Shown: in pieces, positions 21,928 to 33,691 of the stretch
Numbering within the stretch: the stretch's first letter is position 1
How the letters are laid out: every line of letters starts with the position of its first letter
DNA from: Jaapia argillacea MUCL 33604
Taxonomy: Eukaryota; Basidiomycota; Agaricomycetes; Jaapiales; Jaapiaceae
Reading direction: 5' to 3'
Length of the DNA stretch: 64,000 bases
Assembly (NCBI GenBank): GCA_000697665.1
Contig: KL197721.1
Coordinates: forward strand, 666,112 to 730,111
The notes under the pieces: model-generated
Told to the model about the DNA's origin: nothing
What the model saw: only the letters and a program-made list of their open reading frames with translations
The model's database searches: none
Translations under genes and position numbers: made by a program

Positions 21928-22905
21928 ACCGTTATGTAGATATATAGATATACTACTAGGAGACTCTGAATTTGTTCGTGGCTGTCTGAGGGAGTTGGAA
22001 GGCCCATATTCACAAAAAAGCGAAAATAAAATTCAAATGACACTGTAATGAAGGAAAATACCCTATACTTATTGGTGTTCTAGACTGTACATGACAATGG
22101 GATTGAAGTGGGAGAGGTGAGAGGATGAGAGGAGAGGGATGATGATGAGGGGATTGGGAGAAGGGAGATGGAGAGAAGGGAGGGAGATAGAATGGGGATG
22201 GGGATGACCATGAGAATGGGATGGGGGAGGCAGGAGAGCAAGGGAAGAGGAGAGGAGATGGAGGAGAGAGGAGGAGATAGAGAAAAGGGGAGAAGAGAGA
22301 CGGGGTTGGGTGAGAAAACTGAAGGAAAATAGAAATCCATAAGGGACCAATGGATAGAATCAGAGATAGGTTATGAAAAGAACTGTATAGGCATAAAGAG
22401 AAGGAGGGCAGGACATACCACTTTCTCCTTCTTCCCCCCTTCATTATCTCACTACCCTCTGTTCTACTCCCACCCACATCACCTTCTTTCCAGCTTTCCT
22501 TCTCTCTCTCTCTCTCCTCTCCCCTTGCTCTCCTGTCCTATCCCACCCCATTCCAATCCCCATCCCTCCTCCCCACCCTCATCCCACCTCCTCACCCTCA
22601 TCCCACCTCCCCACCCTCGTACCATCTCCTCATCCCCATTTCATCTCCCAATCCCCATCCAACCCCATCCCACCATCCCATCCCACCCCCCATCCCATTG
22701 TCCCCTTCCTCCTCCCTCCTCCCCATCCCCTCCCCCTCCTCATATGATCAAATAGCCCAGGCTCAAGCCCAGGGCTCAGGCTCTCCGGAACTCAAGCCTG
22801 AGCCCTCAGCCCCTTGAAGCCTTCATGGAGGCTGGGCTTGGTCGGGCTCCACAGGGCTTGGTTAGGCCGGGCTCAGGGCTCAAAGCCCGGCCTTGCACAA
22901 CACTA
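21744..22905. mobile_element. Non-autonomous hAT-type element inside P5 exon 3
   Basis: The element is 1162 bp. Its ends are TAGTGTTGTGCAGGGCC and the reverse complement of TAGTGTTGTGCAAGGCC. Subterminal regions carry many short GGCTCAGG / CCTGAGCC repeats in both orientations. The perfect 8-bp target duplication and the TAGTG termini fit the hAT superfamily. There is no transposase frame. The centre is a purine-rich stretch followed by a pyrimidine-rich one. Confidence 0.88.
22090..22745. repeat. Purine-rich then pyrimidine-rich low-complexity core
   Basis: The + strand is G/A-rich over about 22100-22340 and C/T-rich over about 22420-22745, inside the hAT-type element. Open frames over this stretch are compositional only. 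Confidence 0.7.
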
Positions 22906-23160
22906 ATCGAGTGGGCGAGACAGAAGGTTGGGGTGATTAAAACCAATTTAGATGAGAGGAAGAGAATAAAAATAGAGAGGCTGGGGAAGAAGAAAATACG
23001 GGCGAAAAGACAGTATTCGAAGCTTGAGGAAGCTTGTGGGAGCAACGAGATGGAGGGTACTGAGTTGCGACGACGACGCTGGCTCCCGGGCCAGATGGGG
23101 AATCGTTCAGATGCTGATGCTGGCTTTAGGCAACAGGATTGTGCGTCTACATTGGACTAA
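22906..23160 (+). pseudogene. Detached 3' end of P5
   Basis: The second copy of the target duplication is followed by the P5 tail: DERKRIKIERLGKKKIRAKRQYSKLEE, matching P2, to a stop at 23158-23160. The last 40 residues differ from P2 by frame. It can only be translated if the element is spliced out or the transcript starts internally. Confidence 0.75.
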
Positions 23161-24485
23161 TATCTCCCTTATATTATACCCCGCACTGTACTATGATGTA
23201 GCATGCCACACGGGCTGCGTTTCTGACCTTGAAATTTTGTAAATCGCATTCGAGTCAGCTGAAGAATTAGTAACACTTATCCTTCAAACCAAAGTTGATA
23301 GACGATTTCACCAATGACCACTATACGTCTACATACACAGGCCCAGGATTCGTTACTTCGTTCGTTTGGGGCGCACTGGAGGCACTCGGGTGGCTGCCCG
23401 GGCCGTCGGGCCTCCGGGTGTGGCTGTGCCGTTGGCCTTCTTTCAACAAGGAACTTGGACTCGAGAAGCGCCTGGCGGCGCAGACCTTGCGATAGTTTTT
23501 GCGGGGACAGATCAAACTTAAGGATGCAAATGAGGGGTGTTTGTTACTCTAGGTACCCCGGTACAAGTGGCACAAGTACCAGAGTGAGTGCACGATGATT
23601 AGATTTCGCCGACAATTTGAGAAGGGATCGAAGGGGAAGGTGAGTGCTCAATCCCAACACAAGACAGCCTCGAACCAACGTCGAGTACTGCTGTGAGCTG
23701 GGCGGGAGTTGACGCCACCATGACTGACATTATTATAACAGGGGCTGCTGTGTGGAATGTTGGGGAGTCTGGGGAAAGCTGATGTGATTGAGTGCCCTGC
23801 GCCAAAATTCAAGGGGTTTGGATTCGAGGCGGAGGTGATGCATTGATGCCTGAGGGTGTTTCCCGCATCTGTTTGTAATTCCAGTTTATTATCCATTTGC
23901 GGCCTTGCCGTATGTCAGATATTACATTCGCTCTCTACTTGTGCTCCTAATCCTCTCTGTTGCTTGTCGATCCAAACAACGGGTGCTTCCCGCATCCCAC
24001 TGGGCCAGCCAATGTCTTGCCAGTCGCTTGGTCGTGTGGTCTCAATAGTCCATCAAGGCCGGTGAATGAATTGGTCGAGATGTGCATGCGGTACCCGCAG
24101 AGACATACGTTTTAGCTATCGCTGATGACAAGGGATGAGCGGGTTTAGAGGCTAGAATTTCGGTCTCGATTATCCGTGGAGACCGTGTGGCGTTGCGTAG
24201 AAGACGCTGGATTGGTCGCGTTGTGTTCACCGTGTGAGTTTTTGCGGACCGCCGGGCGGAGGGTATGCAAGAGATCCCCCCCCGCAGAAACCTCGCTATC
24301 GCAAGGTAAAGTCCAGTTGCCACCACTGGCATCATCGCCACGCTCACACATCCTGAAACAAGAAAGTTTCGACGTAGATGAACCGGTCCACCGTTTATTT
24401 CTTGAGTGGGCCTGGAAATCTCCAATTCGCTGACAAGGGGTTGATCTCAATGCTCTGCTCTGCTGCTGTACCAAGTACTCCAGTA

Positions 24486-24635
24486 CTGTACTGATACGAC
24501 CAAAGCGGCGCGATTTTGGTATTTTTTCGATTTTCCGGGAGCTCAGAAAATCGGAAAAATCGAGAAAGAATTATTGCGAATACGGGCGGAAATCGGCTGT
24601 CACGTGTGACCACCACTTTGGTCGTATCAGGACAG
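24486..24635. mobile_element. 150 bp MITE, Tc1/mariner-like
   Basis: The terminal repeats are 20 bp (CTGTACTGATACGACCAAAG against CTGTCCTGATACGACCAAAG on the other strand), flanked by TA on both sides (24484-24485 and 24636-24637). The inner part can also fold. It has no coding capacity. Confidence 0.75.
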
Positions 24636-24844
24636 TATCTGTACGAGTATCACTGGCATCTCCGGGGCTCTCGTGATTCTAGAAGTTGGCATTGTCCGAG
24701 TGAGAGCCACAGGGATGCTTTTTGTCCGGCAACGAAGAAAGCACCATAACTGACGACGAGGACAACAGATTGGCCCACAGTCCACAAAACCTTGTGTTGC
24801 TTTCCGCCACTTCAAATCAAAGCGTCTATTTGCTTTTCTTCCGA

Positions 24845-24850
24845 TATAAG
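24845..24850 (+). promoter_or_regulatory. TATA box of P6
   Basis: TATAAG lies 74 bp upstream of the ATG. Confidence 0.4.
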
Positions 24851-24918
24851 GCCAGCTTGCCTCCATCACCATGGCTCATCTATTCTGTTTCTGACCATCT
24901 GCCACTCCTCCGAACTCA

Positions 24919-26423
24919 ATGTACATCGGCCAATCCCCAGCGTCTTACACACTGGCAATCAACTCAGAGTTCGAACACGAACACGAATATCAATCTATCC
25001 CAATCTTCCCCCGAAAGGGCGGAGGAGGGGGTGGAGAGGGCGGGGGAGACCACTTCTCGGGTGGTGGCGAAGGCGGCGGAGGTAGAACCGGCTCAAGTTC
25101 CTCCTCTTCCCCTGGAGTTCACCTCAGCGGCGACACCGGTATCACTGGGAAGACAGCATCTGTGCATTCCTCTGGAGGCGGAAAACCCTTTACAATAAGT
25201 GGAAATTCACCCTTTAAAGGGAGATTAGCAGGTGGAGGAAATCGGGTACGCGACATGCCATGCCACTTCCTTTCCCATTTGACGCTGTATCTCTCGTGGC
25301 TGATACATTTGTTTCCTGACAGGGTCAGATTTACGGAACCTCACGATATGGGAGCGGATACCCCTACGGAGGGTCTGGGACATACATCGATAACCGGCCG
25401 TTACCCTTCGTCTTTTACCCTGTCCCTATTTACCCGAACTATTATGGCTCAGATACGGTACGACCACGTCACTCTCCGTCTTCAATCAAGATCGTTCATT
25501 GTTCTCATTATCTTTCCCGTCTGCAGTACGCTAACGTGAATGACACGCAACGTCCCGGCGGTAACATCACCGTTGCTATCATTGTCCCCAAAGACGCATT
25601 CCCATCCACCCCTGAAATATACCGGATAATCGGTGACCAACTCTCCGTCTCCTCTGTTCTCTCCTCCCTGGTTGGCTCCTGCAATGCACAAAACACGTCC
25701 CTGGTGCTGTTCAATGCCACTGCTGACCCAGGTACATATCCCCTCCCTGAACAGATGGTTCAATGGTACCGTGCATCCTCGTTCGGCCTATCCCTCGATC
25801 CATACAACAACTCGGCCTCCCTCCCCTCAAATATGCCCTCTTCCAACTCAACCCCCGCCCTCCCTCTAATCGCAGACACGCCTTTACCAGCTTTAAACCA
25901 AACATGGCTTCATTGCTTAAACACCACCATCGCAGCGTCCCTCCCACTAGTTGACCCACCGCCGAAATTGAGTGCTGCCGAAATTATCCAAGCAGTTTTT
26001 CTAGGTTTGACTGGTCTGAGTTTGTGCGCCATGGTCGTGTGGTTTATCGTGGAAAAGGCGAAGCGAGACGGAGGTCAGTGGGTAAGGGGGAAGGTGGAGG
26101 TGGTTAAGGCGAACTTAGCTGAAAAGAAGCGGGAGAGGAGGGAGAGAAAGGAAAGGGAGGCGAAGAAAGTACCTCCGAAGAGACAATATTCCACCCTCGA
26201 GGACGTCAATGGCGGTACCATGACCGATTCTGAGATTTTGGAGGGTGACATTATCATGAAGCCGCTCGACACCTTAACATCGCCGATTTTTTATGACCAA
26301 GTGGCCAAGGATTCAAAGGCCAGGGATCCAATTCGGCGGACGAAGAGCGTGCCCACAATTCGTCTCACTGAATTGGAGGAATCACACTATTATTATGGTC
26401 CATTTGGTAGGACTCGAAAATGA
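24919..26423 (+). CDS. P6, RYGSGYPYG-family membrane protein, longest tail
   Basis: The exons are 24919-25245, 25323-25457 and 25527-26423 (452 aa), with canonical GT-AG introns. Exon 1 begins MYIGQSP, has an EHEHEY acidic/His patch, then IPIFPRKGGGGGGEGGG, and closes with GRLAGGGNR. Exon 2 (45 codons) has YGTSRYGSGYPYG and FYPVPIYPNYYGSD. Exon 3 has QRPGGNITVAIIVPKD, YRIIGDQLSVSSV, QWYRASSFGLSLD, two Cys, sequons and a membrane helix near VFLGLTGLSLCAMVVWFIV. Its tail is longer than in the other copies: basic, then KRQYSTLED, then about 65 residues with a Tyr cluster (SHYYYG). The family role is unknown. P3 is a broken copy of this gene, so P6 is the parental type of the third position in the duplicated block. 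Confidence 0.87.
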
Positions 26424-26552
26424 CTGACAATCTTGCAAAATGACGTGTGTTATTCCGAAGTAGTTCACATTCCAGTCCATGATTTATTCAATATATATAG
26501 CAACCAGATACACGAAATAAAGCACCGTCTACCCCATCGAAAACTCAACACT

Positions 26553-29500
26553 TCACAGGGTCTTCTCCCCAGATGCCATGGCATACAGGGCAAACTTGTC
26601 ATTACTTTCATCAACAAGTGATCTCAACATTCCCTTCTCGTTTTTCAAGAGTTCGCTTGGACTTCCAAATTCCGCCTAACGAGAAAATAGGTCTTAGGAT
26701 GACTTGTCAGGATGTGGGATGGATAAGTGAACTCACGATGCGTCCGGCATCCAGGACCATCTGCGTTTAAGAGGTATGTGAGGATTCTCGTGAGATGGAG
26801 GGTAACAGGGAGAACGTACAATCTTGTCGGCATCCATGATTGTTTGTAAACGATGTGCAATAGTGATGATCGTGACGTCACCCGAAAGTTGATGTCTCAG
26901 GGACGATTGGATAACCGTATCGGTCTTGTAGTCTTCGCCAGCAAATAGTTCAGAATCCAGTAGTACTGAAGAAGTCCACACATACCGATGGCAGACGTAG
27001 CCTCGTCCAGGATAAGCAATTTGCTCTGTCTTAAAATGGCTCTTGCCAGCGCTAAAATCTGTCTTTGACCCACAGACAGATTACCCCCACCACTCGAAAT
27101 AGGACTGTCCAACGTAATCCTCCCTTCATCATCCTCGTTTTGCAGAGAAAAGAGGCCGGCATGGCGGAGAGCATCATTCAGAGCCGCATCATCATGTTGG
27201 CTGAAAGGATCGAGATTTTGCCGTAATGTACCACTCAAAAGCTCCGGCTAGCGTCGGAGGGTAAGCTCGGGTGGAGTTGAGGAGGCATAGATGGTGGGAC
27301 ATACCACTTGCGGAATGATGGTAATTTTTGAGCGAAGAGCGTCTAGGTTCATAGAATCTACCGGGAGGCCGTCGAAGTAGACTTTTCCTTCTGTTGGTAT
27401 GCAGCGAAGGAGGGAGAGGGTTAGAGAGCTCTGTAACAAGCAGTGGTGAATAACAGGTCCATTGAGGTTTGTTCAAAGAACTTTACCTTGCCACTACCGG
27501 TTCTTCCGACTGGCATAACCCAGATTAAGTGTCATAGCCTAAGGGACACTGAACTGAAAGGACTCACCAATCCCTACTCGCTCTCCAGACTTGATGTCAA
27601 AAGAGATATCATGAAGAACCTTCGGACCGTCCTAGCGTGGGAAGAGTGAATATGCATACAGACAGAATTATCCGACTTGATTACCGCAGAATATCGGGCG
27701 GAGAGCTTCTCGACCCTCAGATTTCCTGATGAAGGCCAATACGCTGGCGGAACTCCACTTTCAGTAGGCTTCGGCTCTTGCTCGATGGTGACGTATTGCT
27801 GAATTCGTTCCAAACTTTGGGTCGGTCAGCACAGGAAAGCCATCATGACAGAAATCTCTGACCTGTTGCCTAAGGGATGATGAATATCGGATTTTTATGA
27901 CTCAGACAATGATCACTTACCATCAACTTCAAATTGATTCAGGATGCGAACCCACCACAGAATCATACCACTAAACCCGACTGCCATTGTGAGCGAAAAT
28001 CCGGTGTTGGAAGCGGAGGACAGTTGTTGGCCGTAAACTAGATATCCAGCAAGCGCAGCCGCAAAGAATCCTCCAAGAGCGTCGATGCGGACACAAATCC
28101 AACTGATGTGGAGTAAGTACAGAATCCAACAGGTGCAGATAAATGAGGTACCGATTTAAATTGTAGAATGTTCTTCCAGCCTTCGTATAGCGGTCGATTC
28201 TTGAAAGGGATTCAGTTCTAAATGAACTTTGTGCGCTATACGCACGGATCGAAACTAAACACCATAAGCTTGATGCAGCTGGGGGACACTAGTGTGGTGA
28301 ACATACCTATGCCTGCGATGGCGGCACCAAAGTGACCGAGAACAGGTGATTTGGCATTGCTCATCTCACGTTTGACAGATAGCTGTGCTTTCATGTAGAT
28401 TTGACCAATCCAACCACCGAGAACTGCAACGACAACACCCGGTATCACGAAGATGGGTGTGAATACCACGACCGCCACGAACTTGATCAGCATAGATATG
28501 GTGATCTCAAGCAAGTTGCCAAGACTGGTAAACACAGGGCCATCAACTGGTGGTATCCGTCAGTCGCACATCGTGGAATTGCAGGACCGACCACACGTAC
28601 CGGCTCGAATATCTTGTGTGCAACGAGTAATGACCCGGGATGTGGGTGTCATGTCCAACCATCTTCAAACCGAAGATCATCAGAGTATGCCTCCTCTGGA
28701 GATAAGTATACTTACCGTAATGTTGTGCCCAACACCGACGTGATCAACTGCTTATGGAGGGTTCTCGACGCCCGCAAGGAACCAATGTAGAACATTAGGT
28801 ACCCGAAACAATAGGTGACAACCGCGGCGAGAAGGAGTAACACGTAGACCGTTAGATAGCTGTAAAATTTGAGTCAGGATACATTATAGTGATGATGAAA
28901 TGGGAATCCTGACTATGGGACAGACACCTCATCTGCTGGGTGGAGGCGGTATTGCGTGGCCCAATAGCCGAGGAACCACGTTTGGATGGTGTTTGCTAGT
29001 TCACAAAGGGCAATCGTTCCCAAAAAGATGATCCAGAAAAGGGTAGGCCAGCTACCGCCCATCCCGATGAGGTACATTTTGACTGCAACATATCAATGAC
29101 TAGTGCAGAGGAAGAGGCGAAAAGAAGCTCACTTGCAGACCAACTAACATGGCCCTCGGCAATCTCTTCGGCCACGACCAACTTCCCATCACCTTTCTTT
29201 CCCTCGGCTGCGGGTTCGGCCGAGTCCAACTCTTCTTCAGCTTTATCGATCTCAGCCTTCTCCTGCGCCACTTCGGCAGAGAGATGTTGGTCTTTCGCGA
29301 GGGCATCGGAAACCGAACCTTGGCTCAAGATGCGGCCATCGCTTCCTAAAGAGATAACAAAGCTGGCCGCCGGACTGGCCAAAGCCACGTTGTGTGTCTG
29401 ACTTACAGCGTCAAAAACTGGGGACAGGCCGAGAGGTGTGAGATACTCGCCACTAAAATCACGGTGCGGCCACGAATGAGGTCGCCCCTGAAGCACTTGT

Positions 29501-32500
29501 CCACAATCCATTTTGATGTGTGCACATCCAGAGCAGCCAACACCTGTGAATAGTTATAGATTGGTGGACCCTGGAGTAGACTTCACTCTTACATCATCCA
29601 AAAGCAGGATCTTGGCTGAGGAGTAAACCGCTCGAGCGAGAGTAATGCGAGCCTACATCACGATGAGAAAGGTTGATTGGAAGCATCGAGTCCCGCACCT
29701 TTTGTCCACCGCTATATGCAAAATGAGTACAATAGCTGAATAAAGATGATAGAGAGTGAAACGAACCTCAATGTGAGTCCCTTTTCACCAACTTCGGTCT
29801 TGTCGCCAGCATCAAATAATGTGAGGTCTCGCGTAAGGGCGCATTGGTAGATGACTAGGTTCCAACGTCAGAATATATGCTATACGAGACGACGGAACAG
29901 ACCTTTCTGATAGCGCTCCTCGTCATATGGGGCACCAAACAAGATATTATCCTACAAGGGTTGTGAAGCGATGATAAGGACGCGGGGAGGGTCACACTGA
30001 CCTTGATCGACTCATTCTGAACCCAAGACTCCTGTGCGGCATATGCTACTCCACCGTTCCGAGGAAGGTTGAACCAAGAACCCGGACCAGAGGGAATGAA
30101 GTGCATTTCCCCTGCAGTCCCAGCCCCAAATGTTAGCTTCATACGAGTAGCACACGAACTCCAGAATGGCACGAACCAAGAAGGGCCATCAACAACGAGG
30201 TCTTCCCCGAACCCGTCGGTCCAATGATCAGATTAATACAGCCAGGCTTGAATAACAACTCTTCCTCAACCCTTAGCCTGAACGTTCGCTTGGATGGAGT
30301 GACTGCCCCATCGTTGATCTCATTTGACCAGGAGAACATAGCTTCAGAGAATCCGATAGCTTCTTGTCGACGTTTATCAGGTTCAACGTCCAAAACGGCG
30401 AAGGGAGTTACGTCCGTGGGTGTTGAGTACTGATCGAGGAGTTCGGTCTGATCGACAATGAGAAGATCAGCATGATTGGGGCGAAGAGGCGAGGGCGAAG
30501 AGTGGAACATACGTCGTGAAGGAAGTCGTTGACACGGTCCAACGAGACTTTGGCTACAAAAGCAGACGGGCGTCAGATATTTCAGGTAACAAGGGCTCAA
30601 CGGAGGCGTCCATACCCTGGATAAACTGTGGTATCATGAAGAACACGATGAACAACTGCTCGCGAAGGATATCGAACACTATCATCAGACAATGTCAATA
30701 CTCCGACTACCACGAACAACACGAGCGTCGCTTACCGGCCATTGAGGAGAACACGATAGAAGCTAAAAAATTGTCACACCATGAATGACCCCTAACATCA
30801 AAACCTGAACAAAAAGACGTACCGCTTAACTGCTTCTTCATCACCAAGGTCTACAACACGCCGATCAGCACACAGCTCATACTAACTAACGAGGCGGAAA
30901 GACCTACATAGACGATATAAGTCGCAATCATATGCGCCACGGGTATGATATAGCTGTCCTCCAGCATCAGTGCATAGATCGCAAGACCAAGAAGTGGGTC
31001 GGAAAACATACTTGATATTTCCATTCAACAGCGCCAAAACCTGTCGCTTCCAAAGCCAAGTCAACTCCTCCTCTCGCTTCTCCGCAACCTGTTCGGCAGT
31101 CTTGGATTCCCATCCAAATAGTTTGATCATGCGAAGAACATTCATCGCTATAATCAGTCCATCAGTACACTTTACTGATTGGACTGGGATTGAGACGCAC
31201 TTTCGGTGACAGTTTGGACACGAGCATCGGTCTAACCCAATCAACAGTCAGCATGTGGACGAGATAATGAAATGAAGTGGCACAAACTCTCTTCATCCTC
31301 TGAGCTTGAACGTTCTGCATCAGCTGAGCGATATAGGCTGGCAACGGGAACAAAAGTATCATAACAGCCAATCCAACGAAAACACTATTATACACCCTAA
31401 TCAGTCTCACCAGAACGAAACAGACGAGGTGAACCACGTACCTCCAACCAAGGATCAAATACAAGAAGATGAGGGAGATGATGATTTGCAACGGGCCCAT
31501 GAGGACTATAATTCAGAACCAATCAGCATCGCACATCACAAAGTGAGGTGAATAAAATGAAGGGGACTGCATATACGCACTCAACCACAAGAAATCCCGA
31601 CCATCTACCAAGTTACCCAGATCCGTCGTGACCAAGTTATTAATCTTCCCCACCAAGTTCGATCCCTTCCCTCCGTCATCCTTCTCTTTCTCCTTATCCT
31701 TCTTGGACTTCGATGAGGCTATAGATTCCTTATCTGCCTCCTTCCCCTTCTGTTTATCCTTTCCTTTCGCTGTAGCTGTGGATGCAACACTGGGATCCCG
31801 AGCCGTCGTGCTTGTGTTGTCGTCACCACTACCACTCGGTGAAGGCTCATGCTCAACCTCAGCGATCGAAGCACTATCCGGAGTATGCACAGCGGTGGAC
31901 GGTGTAGAAGACGCAGCAGACGCAGTAGAGTCAGAAGGATTGACCTCTGCTTTCATCCGAATCCGCAGAGCATGTTCGAACACCAACTGAGTGATGATTC
32001 CTTCCGTTCGGACAAGCGTTCCAGTCTAGATAATCGTGATCAATCGAGGGGACAGAGCGATGCAGAAAGATGAGACGTACGGTAATGAAGATGTACCACT
32101 GGATAGCAAGGGAGCCAACCAAAGGGCCGATAAACAGCCAAGCAATCCAGACCCAAGGCCTAACAACCGCATCTTCCCCGTTGTTCTCCAGGTAATACAA
32201 GAGACGGTTGATACCCACCGGGCTCGCAAACCCAGCTATGACCTAACCATACAAAAGTCTAATCAGCGAATGCGGGCAGGAACATGACAGAGGAGAGGCG
32301 AACCTTAACGATAACCAGAGCGGCTAAGGCTACATATTCCCAGACTACCAGGAGTTGCAGGGACAAGGAAGATTGAGAGGTGGTCGGTGGTTGGGGACGG
32401 AGGTGAAAGTAACAACTTACAAAAGACCTTCATAAGCCCCCAAAACAGATGTTGTTTCTTAGCCCCGGCAAAGGTATCCAGATGCTAAACGTCCCCGACA

Positions 32501-33691
32501 ATAGAATCAGACGCCCAGTATCCTGAAGCAAATCGATCACCGTTTAAAACACACACACCTTAAAGCTCCTCTTGACAAGGTTCTTCGCGTGATCATAATC
32601 AGATAATGCTGGTAACTGCTCATGTTTCAAGTGCGGGACTTTGTAAGCGGTGTAAACCACCGGATCCAAGAAGCTGTAGAGTGCAAGTGAGAGGATGGAG
32701 GCGGTTTGTTCTGGGTTGGTTTCCATAGGTTCCTAACCAAGTCAAACGTTAACAACGATGGTGAGAACACCACGTCGAAGAGACCAGCTCACCTTGGGAT
32801 CGTATGGTACGTATTGTCGTGGAATAGCAAGAGGGATGAAGATTCCAACAAAGGAAAGGACACCAATCTTCGTCCAGAGTAGCCAACCTTCTTTCGAGTC
32901 CATGGGGCTGAGTGTGAACGTCGTCAAGGGCCACAAGTCACGATAGGCGTAAACACCGAAGATGCCAAGGAGGAGTAGGACGACATGTCGATTGATCCCT
33001 CTGGTTACTTTCGCTCGAGCGCAGACGGAGAACATGGAAAGGATGAAGATGTACACCTAAGAGTCACGTGGTCAGCGCGTCGCATATCATGGCATTGAAA
33101 GGACGCACGTAGGTCATGGAAAGCGCGAATTCAAGCCATTCTGAGCGCGTAAAGGTCGATCTAGCTTTCCCGCTCTTCCTCTTTTCCCCCCCATGCTTCT
33201 TCAGAGTACCAAGGTCGCCATTCTCATCGAGAATCAAAGTCGCCACCGATAAACCCAACAGAGCTAGCACAGACACCAACCTCGCCACTTTGAAACCGTA
33301 GATGATTGCGCCGCCGTGTGATTGAATATGCGCCCTGAGTTCGTCGAAGAAACCGACTTGGGGGTCAACGATAGTTGGTTCCTGTTCGGATCCCTCCTCG
33401 GATACGGCTTTGGTTAATCTGAGACGCGCGTAGAGTTTTTTCAATGGCTTCGACAGAAATATTGCTTGGGAGAGTAGGAGAAGCGCGGATGCGCATGCCA
33501 AATAAGCTGGGATGGCGAGGGAATCGAGCCAGATGCTACGATCGCGCGGGCGCAGATAGGTTTCCGCTCATGAGTTCAAGTGGCTCGTTCGACAAACGAA
33601 AAGAGTCAACATACCTGCCCTTAGATTTTGATAAGACGTGGAAACCACCAAAGTTTCCCTCGTCCAAAACTATCTGTGAGGCGTCCCACAT
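26553..33691 (-). CDS. ABC1, full-length ABCC-type ABC transporter
   Basis: More than 20 short exons run from ATG 33691 (MWDASQIVL) to the stop at 26553 (end [12 protein letters not shown]). The order is an N-terminal membrane region ([18 protein letters not shown], then further helices to about 32.7 kb), first membrane domain with a long Ser/Lys/Glu-rich cytoplasmic insert (about 31.62-31.93 kb) before [24 protein letters not shown]1 with GPTGSGKTS (about 30.2 kb), AQESWVQN and [14 protein letters not shown], second membrane domain, NBD2 with a GRTGSGK exon end (27.5 kb), [15 protein letters not shown] (27.07 kb) and [14 protein letters not shown]1 has Asp after the Walker B Asp where Glu is usual, and NBD2 has SVGQ for SGGQ; both are normal for fungal ABCC (MRP/Ybt1/Yor1-like) pumps. 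The substrate is unknown. It is head-to-head with ABC2. Confidence 0.85.

Larger units (their letters stand above)
23161..24918. other. Intergenic region between P5 and P6
   Basis: The first 285 bp match the 3' flank of P2. The rest (23445-24918) was lost in unit 1. It holds one MITE-like element at 24486-24635 and the P6 promoter. Short open frames show no family resemblance. Confidence 0.5.
11194..26040. repeat. Tandem duplication, unit 2 (P4, P5, P6) with later insertions
   Basis: This is the second copy of the block described for 6597-11193. It differs by the 7.07 kb element at 13193-20260, the hAT-type element at 21744-22905 and the retained 23445-25470 segment with exons 1-2 of P6. The end at about 26040 is where P3 stops matching P6. 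Confidence 0.75.

Noticed and set aside
22010-22755. Several open frames rich in Ser/Pro/His
   Set aside because: They follow directly from the purine/pyrimidine-rich core of the hAT-type element.
24042-24474. Overlapping minus-strand open frames upstream of the MITE
   Set aside because: They have no shared motif, no splice signals and no paralogue.
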